From: Bacteroidales bacterium
Lineage (GTDB): Bacteria; Bacteroidota; Bacteroidia; Bacteroidales; S143-33
Assembly (NCBI GenBank): GCA_027083655.1
Contig: JALWNS010000134.1
Span: 1-6,019 of the forward strand
Length of the DNA stretch: 6,019 nucleotides
Direction: 5' to 3'
Positions within the stretch are counted from its first letter, which is position 1. Each line of letters starts with the position of its first letter. Below are positions 1 to 6,019 of the stretch, piece by piece. A program made the translations under genes and the position numbers. The notes below the pieces were generated by a model, which did not search any database, had not been told where the DNA came from, and saw nothing but the letters and a program-made list of their open reading frames with translations.

Positions 1-78
1 GAGCCTGATCCTGATGGAAACTCTTACCATCCTGGCCCAGGCCGTGAGGTATTTTTTAGCCTGAGAATTTTATACTGA
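1..78 (+). CDS. C-terminal end of an outer-membrane beta-barrel protein, probably a TonB-dependent receptor (partial)
   Basis: Frame 1 is open from the window edge to a TGA at 76-78 and encodes 25 residues, starting EPDPDGNSYHPGPG and ending REVFFSLRILY. A proline/glycine turn, then an alternating hydrophobic strand ending in an aromatic residue, is how TonB-dependent receptors and related beta-barrel proteins of Bacteroidota usually end; the final strand and aromatic residue serve as the recognition signal for the BAM insertion machinery. The receptor would import a ligand across the outer membrane using TonB energy. The ligand cannot be guessed because the plug and most of the barrel lie outside the window. 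The next gene starts 90 bases downstream behind its own promoter match, so the two are probably not one operon. The call rests on a short tail and is an inference from family habit. Confidence 0.6.
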   Translation, partial: EPDPDGNSYHPGPGREVFFSLRILY

Positions 79-106
79 AGAACAATAACACACATGAATG
101 AAATTA

Positions 107-137
107 TTTTACATTTTTGTTAAAAAAAATATATTTG
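107..137 (+). promoter_or_regulatory. Candidate Bacteroidota sigma-ABfr promoter for amaB
   Basis: TATATTTG at 130-137 matches the Bacteroidota -7 consensus TAnnTTTG exactly. The -33 position is weak: TTTT at 107-110 lies 19 bases upstream where TTTG is expected, and a true TTTG at 116-119 is too close (10 bases). A run of eight A residues (122-129) sits directly before the -7 box. Transcription would begin near 143-145, giving a leader of about 25 bases before the ATG at 169. That leader is A/T-rich with no Shine-Dalgarno sequence, which is normal in this phylum. Confidence 0.5.
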
Positions 138-168
138 TAATAAGCACAAATCCTAAAAATTTTGAACA

Positions 169-1725
169 ATGGAAGACAAATACGGAATCAAAAAATCTTT
201 AGAGCGCCTGGGTATCAAGCCTGAAAATCTGGGTGCTTCTACAGGGCAAGAATGGATCGATACCAACGGCCCATGGCTTGAATCATATTCTCCCGCTGAT
301 GGCCAACTCATTGCCAAGGTAAAAGAAGCTACATGGGACGATTATGAGAAGGTTATAACCAAAGCCGAGGAGGCTTTTAAGTACTGGAGGATGGTACCTG
401 CGCCCAAACGTGGTGAGATTGTCCGCCAGATAGCACTCAAACTTCGTGAATACAAAGAAGACCTTGGCAAGCTCGTATCATACGAGATGGGTAAAATATA
501 CCAGGAAGGCCTTGGTGAAGTACAGGAAATGATTGATATTGCGGACTTTGCAGTAGGTCTCTCCCGTCAGCTCTATGGTCTAACAATGCACTCAGAGCGT
601 CCTCGCCACCGTATGTACGAACAATGGCATCCTCTTGGACCTGTGGGTATTATTACAGCTTTCAACTTCCCGGTAGCAGTTTGGGCATGGAATGCAATGA
701 TTGCCTTGGTTGCAGGTGATGTTGTTATTTGGGCTCCTTCTTCTAAAGTGCCTCTGTGTGCTATAGCAGTGCAGAATATTGTGGCCGAGGTGTTGCGTGA
801 CAATGGCTTGCCAGAGGGTATTGTGAACGTAATCATTGCACGTTCGCGCAATCTTGGTGATAGTTTTGTTGATGACAAGCGTATGCCTTTGATCTCCTTC
901 ACTGGTTCTATACCAGTAGGCCGCCGTATAGCCCAGCGCGTAGCCAAACGCCTTGGTCGCTCATTACTTGAGCTTGGTGGTAATAATGCTATTATTATTT
1001 CACGTCATGCTAACCTTGACTTGGCACTGCGTGCAGTAGTATTTGGTGCAGTGGGTACTACTGGCCAGCGTTGTACTACAACACGTCGTCTGATTATTGA
1101 TGAGGAAGTTTATGACGAGTTCGTGGGACGTCTGGTTAAGGTTTACAAGCAGTTGGAAGACCGTGTTGGTCATCCGCTCGATCCAGAGACATTGGTAGGT
1201 CCAATGATTGACCGCCAGGCAGTGGAGACTTACCAGTGGGCTATAGGCGAGGCCATCAAAGAAGGTGGTAACCTGGTTTATGGTAATTATGTGTACAGTG
1301 GAGGCTTGTTTGATGCTGGAACATACGTGCGTCCTACATTGATAGAGGCTAAGAACGAGTTTAAGATCGTCCAGGAAGAGACATTCGCACCAATTCTTTA
1401 TCTGATGAAATACAAGACAATCGAAGAGGCCATAGAGATACACAACGGCGTACCTCAAGGGTTGTCTTCGGCAATATTCTCTGAGAACCTCATCGAGGTT
1501 GAGAAATTCCTCTCACACGAAGGTTCTGACTGTGGTATTGCAAATGTTAATATTGGTACATCTGGTGCAGAGATTGGAGGTGCCTTTGGTGGTGAAAAAG
1601 ATACAGGTGGCGGTCGTGAAGCAGGTTCTGATGCGTGGAAAGCATACATGCGCCGTCAGACCAATACTATTAACTGGAGCTATGACATGCCTCTAGCACA
1701 GGGTATTAAATTTGACCTTGAGTAA
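169..1725 (+). CDS. amaB: L-aminoadipate-semialdehyde / L-piperideine-6-carboxylate dehydrogenase (ALDH7, antiquitin family)
   Basis: This is a cytosolic NAD+-dependent dehydrogenase of 518 residues, full length for ALDH7. It is expected to oxidise alpha-aminoadipate semialdehyde, in equilibrium with cyclic piperideine-6-carboxylate, to L-2-aminoadipate in lysine breakdown. The catalytic set is visible: N166 in TAFNFP, cofactor-binding K193 in APSSK, the FTGS turn at 244-247, general base E268 in LELGG, nucleophile C302 in GQRC, and E404 with F406 in EETFAP. Features that mark ALDH7 rather than a generic aldehyde dehydrogenase are GEVQE (116-120) and R301, which correspond to the substrate-recognition Glu and Arg of human ALDH7A1, and the C-terminal block SGAEIGGAFGGEK (465-477) followed by GSDAW and PLAQGIKF. 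The ATG at 169 gives the usual N-terminus and follows the promoter match. Arginine codons are almost all CGT or CGC, suggesting strong expression. It is monocistronic and convergent with pruA. Family call very secure; the in vivo substrate is inferred from the family. Confidence 0.95.
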   Translation: MEDKYGIKKSLERLGIKPENLGASTGQEWIDTNGPWLESYSPADGQLIAKVKEATWDDYEKVITKAEEAFKYWRMVPAPKRGEIVRQIALKLREYKEDLGKLVSYEMGKIYQEGLGEVQEMIDIADFAVGLSRQLYGLTMHSERPRHRMYEQWHPLGPVGIITAFNFPVAVWAWNAMIALVAGDVVIWAPSSKVPLCAIAVQNIVAEVLRDNGLPEGIVNVIIARSRNLGDSFVDDKRMPLISFTGSIPVGRRIAQRVAKRLGRSLLELGGNNAIIISRHANLDLALRAVVFGAVGTTGQRCTTTRRLIIDEEVYDEFVGRLVKVYKQLEDRVGHPLDPETLVGPMIDRQAVETYQWAIGEAIKEGGNLVYGNYVYSGGLFDAGTYVRPTLIEAKNEFKIVQEETFAPILYLMKYKTIEEAIEIHNGVPQGLSSAIFSENLIEVEKFLSHEGSDCGIANVNIGTSGAEIGGAFGGEKDTGGGREAGSDAWKAYMRRQTNTINWSYDMPLAQGIKFDLE

Positions 1726-1753
1726 TTAGCTAAGAACTAAGTATATAGCATTC

Positions 1754-1784
1754 AAAAAGGCTGGCCCTGCGGCCAGCCTTTTTT
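1754..1784 (+). terminator. Rho-independent terminator after amaB (potentially bidirectional)
   Basis: The arms 1754-1766 and 1771-1783 pair perfectly over 13 bp around a CTGC loop. The core is GGCTGGCC/GGCCAGCC, flanked by A5 on the left and T6 (1779-1784) on the right. It starts 28 bases after the amaB stop. Because of the A-run on the left, the minus strand also reads as a hairpin followed by T5, so it could act as a backstop for transcripts arriving from pruA. Confidence 0.92.
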
Positions 1785-1999
1785 GTTCTATAGGCTGTAT
1801 GGTGTATTTGGTCTGTTTATGCATTCCCCGGAGGCAACGGTCTAAGATATTTTTCTAAGTAAGTTTGAAAAGGTATTTGCTATGTAGTAGCATTTTATAA
1901 ATATTTTGCAAGTATAGTGTATTGACTTTCATTTGGTTATACTGTCGGATTCTTTGTTAACAGTCAAATCACCAACGAAGATTTTTGCTACTGTGTCAC
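1785..1999. other. Convergent intergenic spacer with no supported gene
   Basis: These 215 bases lie between the two terminators. I see no convincing reading frame, tRNA or repeat. Minor features are a 5-bp hairpin TGCTA/TAGCA (1878-1892) followed by TTTT, a solitary TAnnTTTG match at 1860-1867 with no -33 partner and no reading frame after it, and a 6-bp inverted pair TTGACT/AGTCAA at 1922-1927 and 1962-1967. Each is short enough to be chance in A/T-rich DNA. Confidence 0.6.
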
Positions 2000-2033
2000 A
2001 AAAAAACTGGGACGCCTGCAGGGCGTCCCAGTT
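2000..2033 (-). terminator. Rho-independent terminator after pruA
   Basis: Arms 2005-2016 and 2022-2033 pair perfectly over 12 bp around a 5-base loop, with the G/C-rich core CTGGGACGCC. Read on the minus strand, the hairpin is followed by a T-run complementary to 2000-2006. It begins 23 bases beyond the pruA stop codon. The plus-strand reading has no T-run (AAACTG follows), so this terminator works in the pruA direction only. Confidence 0.92.
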
Positions 2034-2056
2034 AAACTGTCAGAATCACTGTGGTT

Positions 2057-3688
2057 TTATTCTTCTCTCATGTACGGATAGCGGTAGTCGCGGACAGGTG
2101 CGAATGTCTCCTTGATGTTACGTGGAGTGGTCCAGCGGATAAGGTTCAGGTAAGAACCTGCCTTGTCGTTGGTACCAGAAGCACGAGAACCGCCAAATGG
2201 CTGCTGGTTGACAACAGCACCTGTTGGCTTGTCGTTGATGTAGAAGTTACCGGCAGACCAACGCAGAATTTCTTCTGCTTTGACAATAGCCTCACGTTCG
2301 CGTGCAAAGACAGCACCTGTCAGTCCATAAGGAGATGTCTCGTCGCACAGGTGCAGAGTTTCTTCGTATTTATCATCGTCATATACGTAGATTGTCAATA
2401 CAGGGCCGAATATTTCTTCTTGCATTGTGACGAACTTAGGATCTTTAGCAAGAATAACAGTTGGTTCGATAAAGTAACCTACGCTCTTGTCTCCATTACC
2501 GCCAATAATAACTTCTGCCTGGTCTGAGTTTTTAGCTTCATTGATATAACCCATAATGCTTTCGAAAGCATTTTCGTCAATTACTGCGCCCATAAATACA
2601 GAGAAGTCGCGGATGTCGCCCATTTTGATGGTCTTGATCTCTGCCTCGAACTTGCTAATAAATTCGTCCCACATGCTCTTAGGAATGTAAGCCCGGGAAG
2701 CAGCGGAACATTTCTGTCCTTGATATTCAAAAGCACCACGAACAAGGTTTGCAACGACAGCATCTACATCGGCAGAAGCATGAACAAAAACAAAGTCTTT
2801 ACCACCTGTCTCTCCTACGATACGTGGGTATGCCTTGTATTTGCGGATATTTTTACCCACGGTTGCCCACATTGACTGGAAGGTGTTTGTAGAACCTGTG
2901 AAATGTATGCCTGCAAGCTCAGGGTGTGTTAGAACAATATTTCCAACAGTAGCGCCTGATCCAGGGATAAAGTTGATAACACCATCAGGCAGTCCTGCTT
3001 CTTTGTATAGTTTCATCAGGTAATAGCCAGACAAGATAGCTGTAGATGCAGGCTTCCACAGTACAGTATTACCCATCATTGCAGGCGCAGTAGCCAGGTT
3101 GGCAGCGATTGAGGTGAAGTTGAAAGGAGAAACAGCGAAGACAAAGCCTTCGAGAGGGCGGTAATCCATGCGGTTTAGTTGTCCCTGAGGAGAATCTGGC
3201 TGTGCAGAGTAGATCTCACTCATGTACTTGGAGTTGAATCGCCAGAAGTCAATGACCTCACAAGCTGCGTCAATTTCTGCCTGGTGAGGTGTCTTACTCT
3301 GGTTGAGCATAGTAGCTGCATTCAATATAGGGCGCCATGAAGTAGAAAGAAGCTCGGCTGCTTTAAGAAAAACAGAGGCACGATGCTCCCAAGGCAGGGA
3401 TGCCCAGTATTTGTGGGCTTCGCGGGCAGCCTCAATAGCCATAAGTATCTCTTTTTCTCCTGCCTTATGATAAGTAGCTAGTACATGCTGGTGGTTGTGA
3501 GGCTCGACAACTTTACCAGTGTTGCCTGTATAAATCTCTTTGCCTCCTATGATAAGAGGAATTTCTATTTGTTCATTGTGTATCTTCTCTACCATCTGCT
3601 TGAGCTCCAGACGTTCAGGACTTCCTGGAGCATAGCTTTTAACAGGCTCGTTTTTGATGTTTTTTAGGTTGATTAAATAGTTGTTCAT
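2057..3688 (-). CDS. pruA: L-glutamate gamma-semialdehyde dehydrogenase (1-pyrroline-5-carboxylate dehydrogenase, ALDH4 type)
   Basis: This cytosolic enzyme of 543 residues oxidises glutamate gamma-semialdehyde, the open form of pyrroline-5-carboxylate, to L-glutamate with NAD+. It is the last step of proline, ornithine and arginine catabolism. It resembles the stand-alone ALDH4A1-type enzyme, not the P5CDH half of PutA: there is no proline dehydrogenase domain, and the length matches the mature eukaryotic enzyme. Visible residues, numbered from the ATG at 3688, are N190 in SPFNF, K212 in WKP, FTGS at 263-266, base E293 in GETGGKD, nucleophile C327 in GQKCS, and E425 in EEIFGP. The substrate-anchor region reads TGAVVNQQPFGG then SRASGTND, typical of P5CDH. 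A longer start, TTG at 3694, adds only Met-Thr; I prefer the ATG, which leads directly into MNNYLINLKN. No Shine-Dalgarno is seen. No putA or prodh gene lies in the window, so P5C must come from elsewhere. Confidence 0.96.
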   Translation of the reverse strand: MNNYLINLKNIKNEPVKSYAPGSPERLELKQMVEKIHNEQIEIPLIIGGKEIYTGNTGKVVEPHNHQHVLATYHKAGEKEILMAIEAAREAHKYWASLPWEHRASVFLKAAELLSTSWRPILNAATMLNQSKTPHQAEIDAACEVIDFWRFNSKYMSEIYSAQPDSPQGQLNRMDYRPLEGFVFAVSPFNFTSIAANLATAPAMMGNTVLWKPASTAILSGYYLMKLYKEAGLPDGVINFIPGSGATVGNIVLTHPELAGIHFTGSTNTFQSMWATVGKNIRKYKAYPRIVGETGGKDFVFVHASADVDAVVANLVRGAFEYQGQKCSAASRAYIPKSMWDEFISKFEAEIKTIKMGDIRDFSVFMGAVIDENAFESIMGYINEAKNSDQAEVIIGGNGDKSVGYFIEPTVILAKDPKFVTMQEEIFGPVLTIYVYDDDKYEETLHLCDETSPYGLTGAVFAREREAIVKAEEILRWSAGNFYINDKPTGAVVNQQPFGGSRASGTNDKAGSYLNLIRWTTPRNIKETFAPVRDYRYPYMREE

Positions 3689-3748
3689 AGTCAATTAATT
3701 TTTGAATTTTTAAAAAATTGAATGAATTTTGCATATAATGATGCGTAC

Positions 3749-3779
3749 CAAATATAAAAAAAAACTGTGTTTATAAAAA
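3749..3779 (-). promoter_or_regulatory. Candidate Bacteroidota sigma-ABfr promoter for pruA
   Basis: On the minus strand 3756-3749 reads TATATTTG, an exact match to the -7 consensus TAnnTTTG and the same octamer as upstream of amaB. Minus-strand TTTT at 3779-3776 lies 19 bases upstream of it, again a weak -33. A run of nine T residues on the minus strand (3764-3756) runs into the first T of the octamer. Transcription would begin near 3742, giving a leader of roughly 54 bases before the preferred ATG at 3688. Confidence 0.5.
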
Positions 3780-3810
3780 TCAGGCGGTGTATTTTTAAAA
3801 CATTAAAAAG

Positions 3811-5916
3811 ATGAAAAAAATAATCTTTGCAATATTTCTGCTGTTAGCTATTTCGAATGTGATTATTGGACAAAGCCGTGATTCTTTGCAAATTGCAGAG
3901 GATTTGATTAATAACGAAAATTTTGAACAAGCAATAGTTTTTTATAAGAACTTTATCCGGATGGATCCCAAAAATCCAGATTTACATTTCAAATTAGGTT
4001 TTTGTTACCTAAATACCGATGGTAAACGTGATAGTTCTATACAGGAATTTAAGAAAGCCCTCGAATTATTGAGTACTACAAAGAAGCACAAATACCAGGT
4101 TTCACAACAAGAAGTAAAGTTTTATTTAGCTCGTGCATACCGTGTTAATTATATGTTTGACACCGCCATAGTACTGTTATCACAACTTAGAGCAGAGGTA
4201 AGGAATAGGCGCTTCAGGGAATATGTTGAGGATGAGTTGACAAAAGCAGAGACAGGATATGATTTGATGCAAAAGCCTTTGGATATTGAGGTCGAAAATC
4301 TTGGTGAGCCTGTCAATTCCCCTTATACAGAACATAGTCCGGTTGTTACAGCTGATGAATCTGAGTTATACTTTACATCACGAAGAAAGATGAATTCACA
4401 TAGTAAGTTGTTATATGATGGTGAATATGATGAGAATATTTATGTTGCTTATCGTGATAGTGCTGGTAATTGGAGTAAAGTAGAGCCTTTGAAAGCAATT
4501 AATACTCCTGGGCATGAGGCTACTATAAGCATTTCCCATGATGGAACAAAGCTTTTTATTTATCGTGATGAGGATAATGGTTCTATTTATGTATCAGAGT
4601 TTGTAAATGGCGAATGGACCGTGCCCCGAAAACTCGGCCCAAATATAAACACTCCTTACCGTGAGACACATGCCTCTCTTTCGGTAGATGGTAAAACATT
4701 ATTTTTTACAAGTGACCGCCCGGGTGGTTATGGAGGATTAGATATATATATATCACATCTTCAGTCAGATGGGACCTGGGGGTCGGCAAAGAATTTAGGA
4801 CCGACTATTAATACTGATAAAGATGAAGAAGGTCCTTTTATTTTCTACGATGGCAAAACATTATTCTTTAGCTCACGCGGACATAACACTATGGGTGGTT
4901 ATGATATTTTTAAATCCACATTAACAGATTTTGGTACCTGGACATTACCAGAGAATTTGGGTTATCCAATCAATTCGATAGAAGATGACGTTTATTATTT
5001 CCCAACATCTGACAATAAAAGGGCATATTTTGCCTCCCGCAAACGTAAAGGGTATGGCCATGGTGATATATATGTAATGAAAATACGTGAGGCTGCCCGC
5101 TCTCCTATCACCATCTATACTACTAAGCTTGTATCGTGTTCAGGTGAGGTCCCTCCTGTGGATATTACTTATGAAGACATTGCAACAGGTGATTATTACA
5201 TTGCTACTCCTAAGAATAACAGATTTATAATGGTAGCCCATAAGGGGCACTTATATAAATTGACAATTGAATCTAATGGGGAAGTTATTTTTGATGAGCA
5301 GTTTTTTGTGCCTAAAGATGCACCAGATTATATGATGTTTAAGCCCATACGTGTCGATGGTAATACACCTTGCCCGCAAATGACATGGCAGAATGGGCAA
5401 GGTACTCAAGATTCTATAATAGTTGACCAATATGGCAATGTGTATGATGAGTTTATAGAAATAGAGAATATACTTTTCCCGTATAATGCAGTAGGTCAAA
5501 TACCAGAAAATGAGACTCTTAATAAATTAGCCAGTTATCTTAAGAATAATCCAGAAGCAAAGGTGCAAATAATTGGTTATGCAGATGCAACAGGATCGGC
5601 TAAGTATAATTATTTTCTTGGGCTAAAGAGAGCCCAGGCAGTAAAAGCTTATCTTGTTAAGCATGGAGTAGATCCGGAGCAGGTGGTTGCAACAAGTTTT
5701 GGAGAGGAAAACCCTATAGCTATTAACTTTAACCCGGATGGTAGCTGGAATAGGGAAGGACAAAGGTATAACCGCCGCGTAGAGTTTCGTATAATAAAGC
5801 AAGGTAAACAGACATTGCTTATTAAAGGTATGAAAGTTCCGGAGAATTTAAAGAACCCTAATTATAAAGTTAATTACAAGAAAGACCCTAAAGTGCATAA
5901 AGAAGTTAATTATTGA
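3811..5916 (+). CDS. Exported TPR / PD40 five-bladed propeller / OmpA C-terminal domain protein (PorE-like)
   Basis: This 701-residue envelope protein has a clear signal peptide: MKK, a hydrophobic core to about residue 19, and likely cleavage after G20 before QSRDS. No lipobox cysteine is present. About three TPR-type helical repeats span roughly 25-135. Five PD40/WD40-like blades follow (about 176-213, 237-261, 287-315, 340-369, 393-423), with cores such as SVDGKTLFFTSDRPGGYGGL. Residues about 431-512 resemble a carboxypeptidase-regulatory-like beta-sandwich. The OmpA_C domain (about 548-662) keeps D592 and R607, 15 residues apart as in peptidoglycan-binding members that contact diaminopimelate. 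A lysine-rich tail ends the protein. The role is probably to link an outer-membrane or periplasmic complex to peptidoglycan. PorE of the type IX secretion system has this domain order but is a lipoprotein, and the phylum has many paralogues, often beside porP/sprF genes, so T9SS membership is unproven. No clear promoter or Shine-Dalgarno is seen upstream; the ATG follows TTAAAAAG. Confidence 0.88.
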   Translation: MKKIIFAIFLLLAISNVIIGQSRDSLQIAEDLINNENFEQAIVFYKNFIRMDPKNPDLHFKLGFCYLNTDGKRDSSIQEFKKALELLSTTKKHKYQVSQQEVKFYLARAYRVNYMFDTAIVLLSQLRAEVRNRRFREYVEDELTKAETGYDLMQKPLDIEVENLGEPVNSPYTEHSPVVTADESELYFTSRRKMNSHSKLLYDGEYDENIYVAYRDSAGNWSKVEPLKAINTPGHEATISISHDGTKLFIYRDEDNGSIYVSEFVNGEWTVPRKLGPNINTPYRETHASLSVDGKTLFFTSDRPGGYGGLDIYISHLQSDGTWGSAKNLGPTINTDKDEEGPFIFYDGKTLFFSSRGHNTMGGYDIFKSTLTDFGTWTLPENLGYPINSIEDDVYYFPTSDNKRAYFASRKRKGYGHGDIYVMKIREAARSPITIYTTKLVSCSGEVPPVDITYEDIATGDYYIATPKNNRFIMVAHKGHLYKLTIESNGEVIFDEQFFVPKDAPDYMMFKPIRVDGNTPCPQMTWQNGQGTQDSIIVDQYGNVYDEFIEIENILFPYNAVGQIPENETLNKLASYLKNNPEAKVQIIGYADATGSAKYNYFLGLKRAQAVKAYLVKHGVDPEQVVATSFGEENPIAINFNPDGSWNREGQRYNRRVEFRIIKQGKQTLLIKGMKVPENLKNPNYKVNYKKDPKVHKEVNY

Positions 5917-5995
5917 TTTTGAATGTTTTTATGGGTGAAAAAGTGGCTATTCTTGTTTTTTTTGTTTAATTTATTTTGCCACAATAGACACTTGT

Positions 5996-6019
5996 ATGAT
6001 TGAAGGTAAAATCCAACAT
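5996..6019 (+). CDS. Possible start of a downstream gene (truncated by window end)
   Basis: An ATG at 5996 opens a frame reading MIEGKIQH that is still open at the last base. It lies 79 bases after the preceding stop codon. Just upstream, TTATTTTG at 5971-5978 differs from the -7 consensus TAnnTTTG at one defined position, which would place transcription about ten bases before the ATG. Eight codons are too few to name a product, and an open frame this short has little statistical weight. The DNA between 5917 and 5995 has an eight-T run (5956-5963) but no convincing stem before it, so I do not call a terminator there. Confidence 0.3.

Noticed and set aside
573..1458. Open frames of 124 and 152 codons on the - strand opposite amaB
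   Set aside because: Both are antisense to strongly conserved ALDH7 coding sequence and their translations show no domain; they are by-products of the sense codon bias.
1860..1867. TAAGTTTG, an isolated TAnnTTTG match in the convergent spacer
   Set aside because: There is no TTTG or similar about 19-21 bases upstream, and the first ATG after it (1882) is followed at once by TAG.
1941..2047. Imperfect 12-base direct repeat ACTGTCnGAnTC at 1941-1952 and 2036-2047
   Set aside because: There are only two copies with two mismatches, flanking the pruA terminator, with no sign of duplication of surrounding sequence; probably chance.
1933..2115. A 60-codon frame running from the spacer into pruA
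   Set aside because: It reads straight through the pruA terminator hairpin and the pruA 3' end on the opposite strand, so it is not a plausible gene.
2051..2527. A 158-codon open frame on the + strand opposite pruA
   Set aside because: It lies entirely antisense to a confidently identified gene, its translation is rich in cysteine and valine with no recognisable domain, and it has no promoter or start context. It is a shadow of pruA codon structure.
3734..3739. TATAAT, an exact match to the E. coli -10 box, upstream of the OmpA-type gene
   Set aside because: The Bacteroidota primary sigma factor recognises TAnnTTTG, no TTGACA-like -35 sits 16-18 bases upstream, and the region is so A/T-rich that the hexamer is expected by chance.
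3728..3760. Possible + strand promoter TTTG (3728-3731) with TATAAAAA 21 bases downstream (3753-3760) for the OmpA-type gene
   Set aside because: The spacing is acceptable but the downstream box lacks the TTTG half of the -7 consensus and overlaps the much better minus-strand match for pruA.
5925..5963. Possible terminator after the OmpA-type gene (T5/A5 arms, GTGGC/GCCAC arms, T8 run)
   Set aside because: The A/T arms make only a weak stem that is not adjacent to the T-run, and the GTGGC/GCCAC pair encloses about 30 bases that include the T-run itself, which is not terminator geometry.

Overview
The window looks like chromosomal DNA of a member of the Bacteroidota, most likely a Bacteroidales-type or related free-living anaerobe or facultative species; I cannot name the genus. 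Four things point there: a C-terminal fragment typical of a TonB-dependent outer-membrane receptor; matches to the Bacteroidota -7 promoter element TAnnTTTG; A-rich leaders without Shine-Dalgarno sequences; and an outer-membrane TPR / PD40 beta-propeller / OmpA_C protein of a type expanded in this phylum.

Layout, left to right. Positions 1-78 are the last 25 codons of an upstream gene, probably a TonB-dependent receptor. After a short leader with a good promoter match comes amaB (169-1725, +), an ALDH7/antiquitin-family dehydrogenase for alpha-aminoadipate semialdehyde / piperideine-6-carboxylate, closed by a strong hairpin terminator. About 215 bases with no supported gene follow, then a second terminator facing the other way. 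This ends pruA (2057-3688, -), an ALDH4-type L-glutamate gamma-semialdehyde (P5C) dehydrogenase. The 122-base divergent region 3689-3810 carries the pruA promoter match. A 701-residue exported protein (3811-5916, +) has TPRs, a five-bladed PD40 propeller, a carboxypeptidase-regulatory-like domain and a peptidoglycan-binding OmpA domain, the architecture reported for the type IX secretion protein PorE. The last 24 bases may begin another gene.

How the genes fit together. The two dehydrogenases are paralogous in fold and analogous in chemistry. Each oxidises an amino-acid semialdehyde in equilibrium with a cyclic imine: six-membered P6C from lysine, five-membered P5C from proline, ornithine or arginine. 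They are convergent rather than an operon, yet have near-identical promoter boxes (TATATTTG with TTTT 19 bases upstream), so they may be expressed together in amino-acid catabolism. The OmpA-type gene has no evident metabolic link and is probably an unrelated neighbour. I see no mobile element, CRISPR array, RNA gene or clearly new system.
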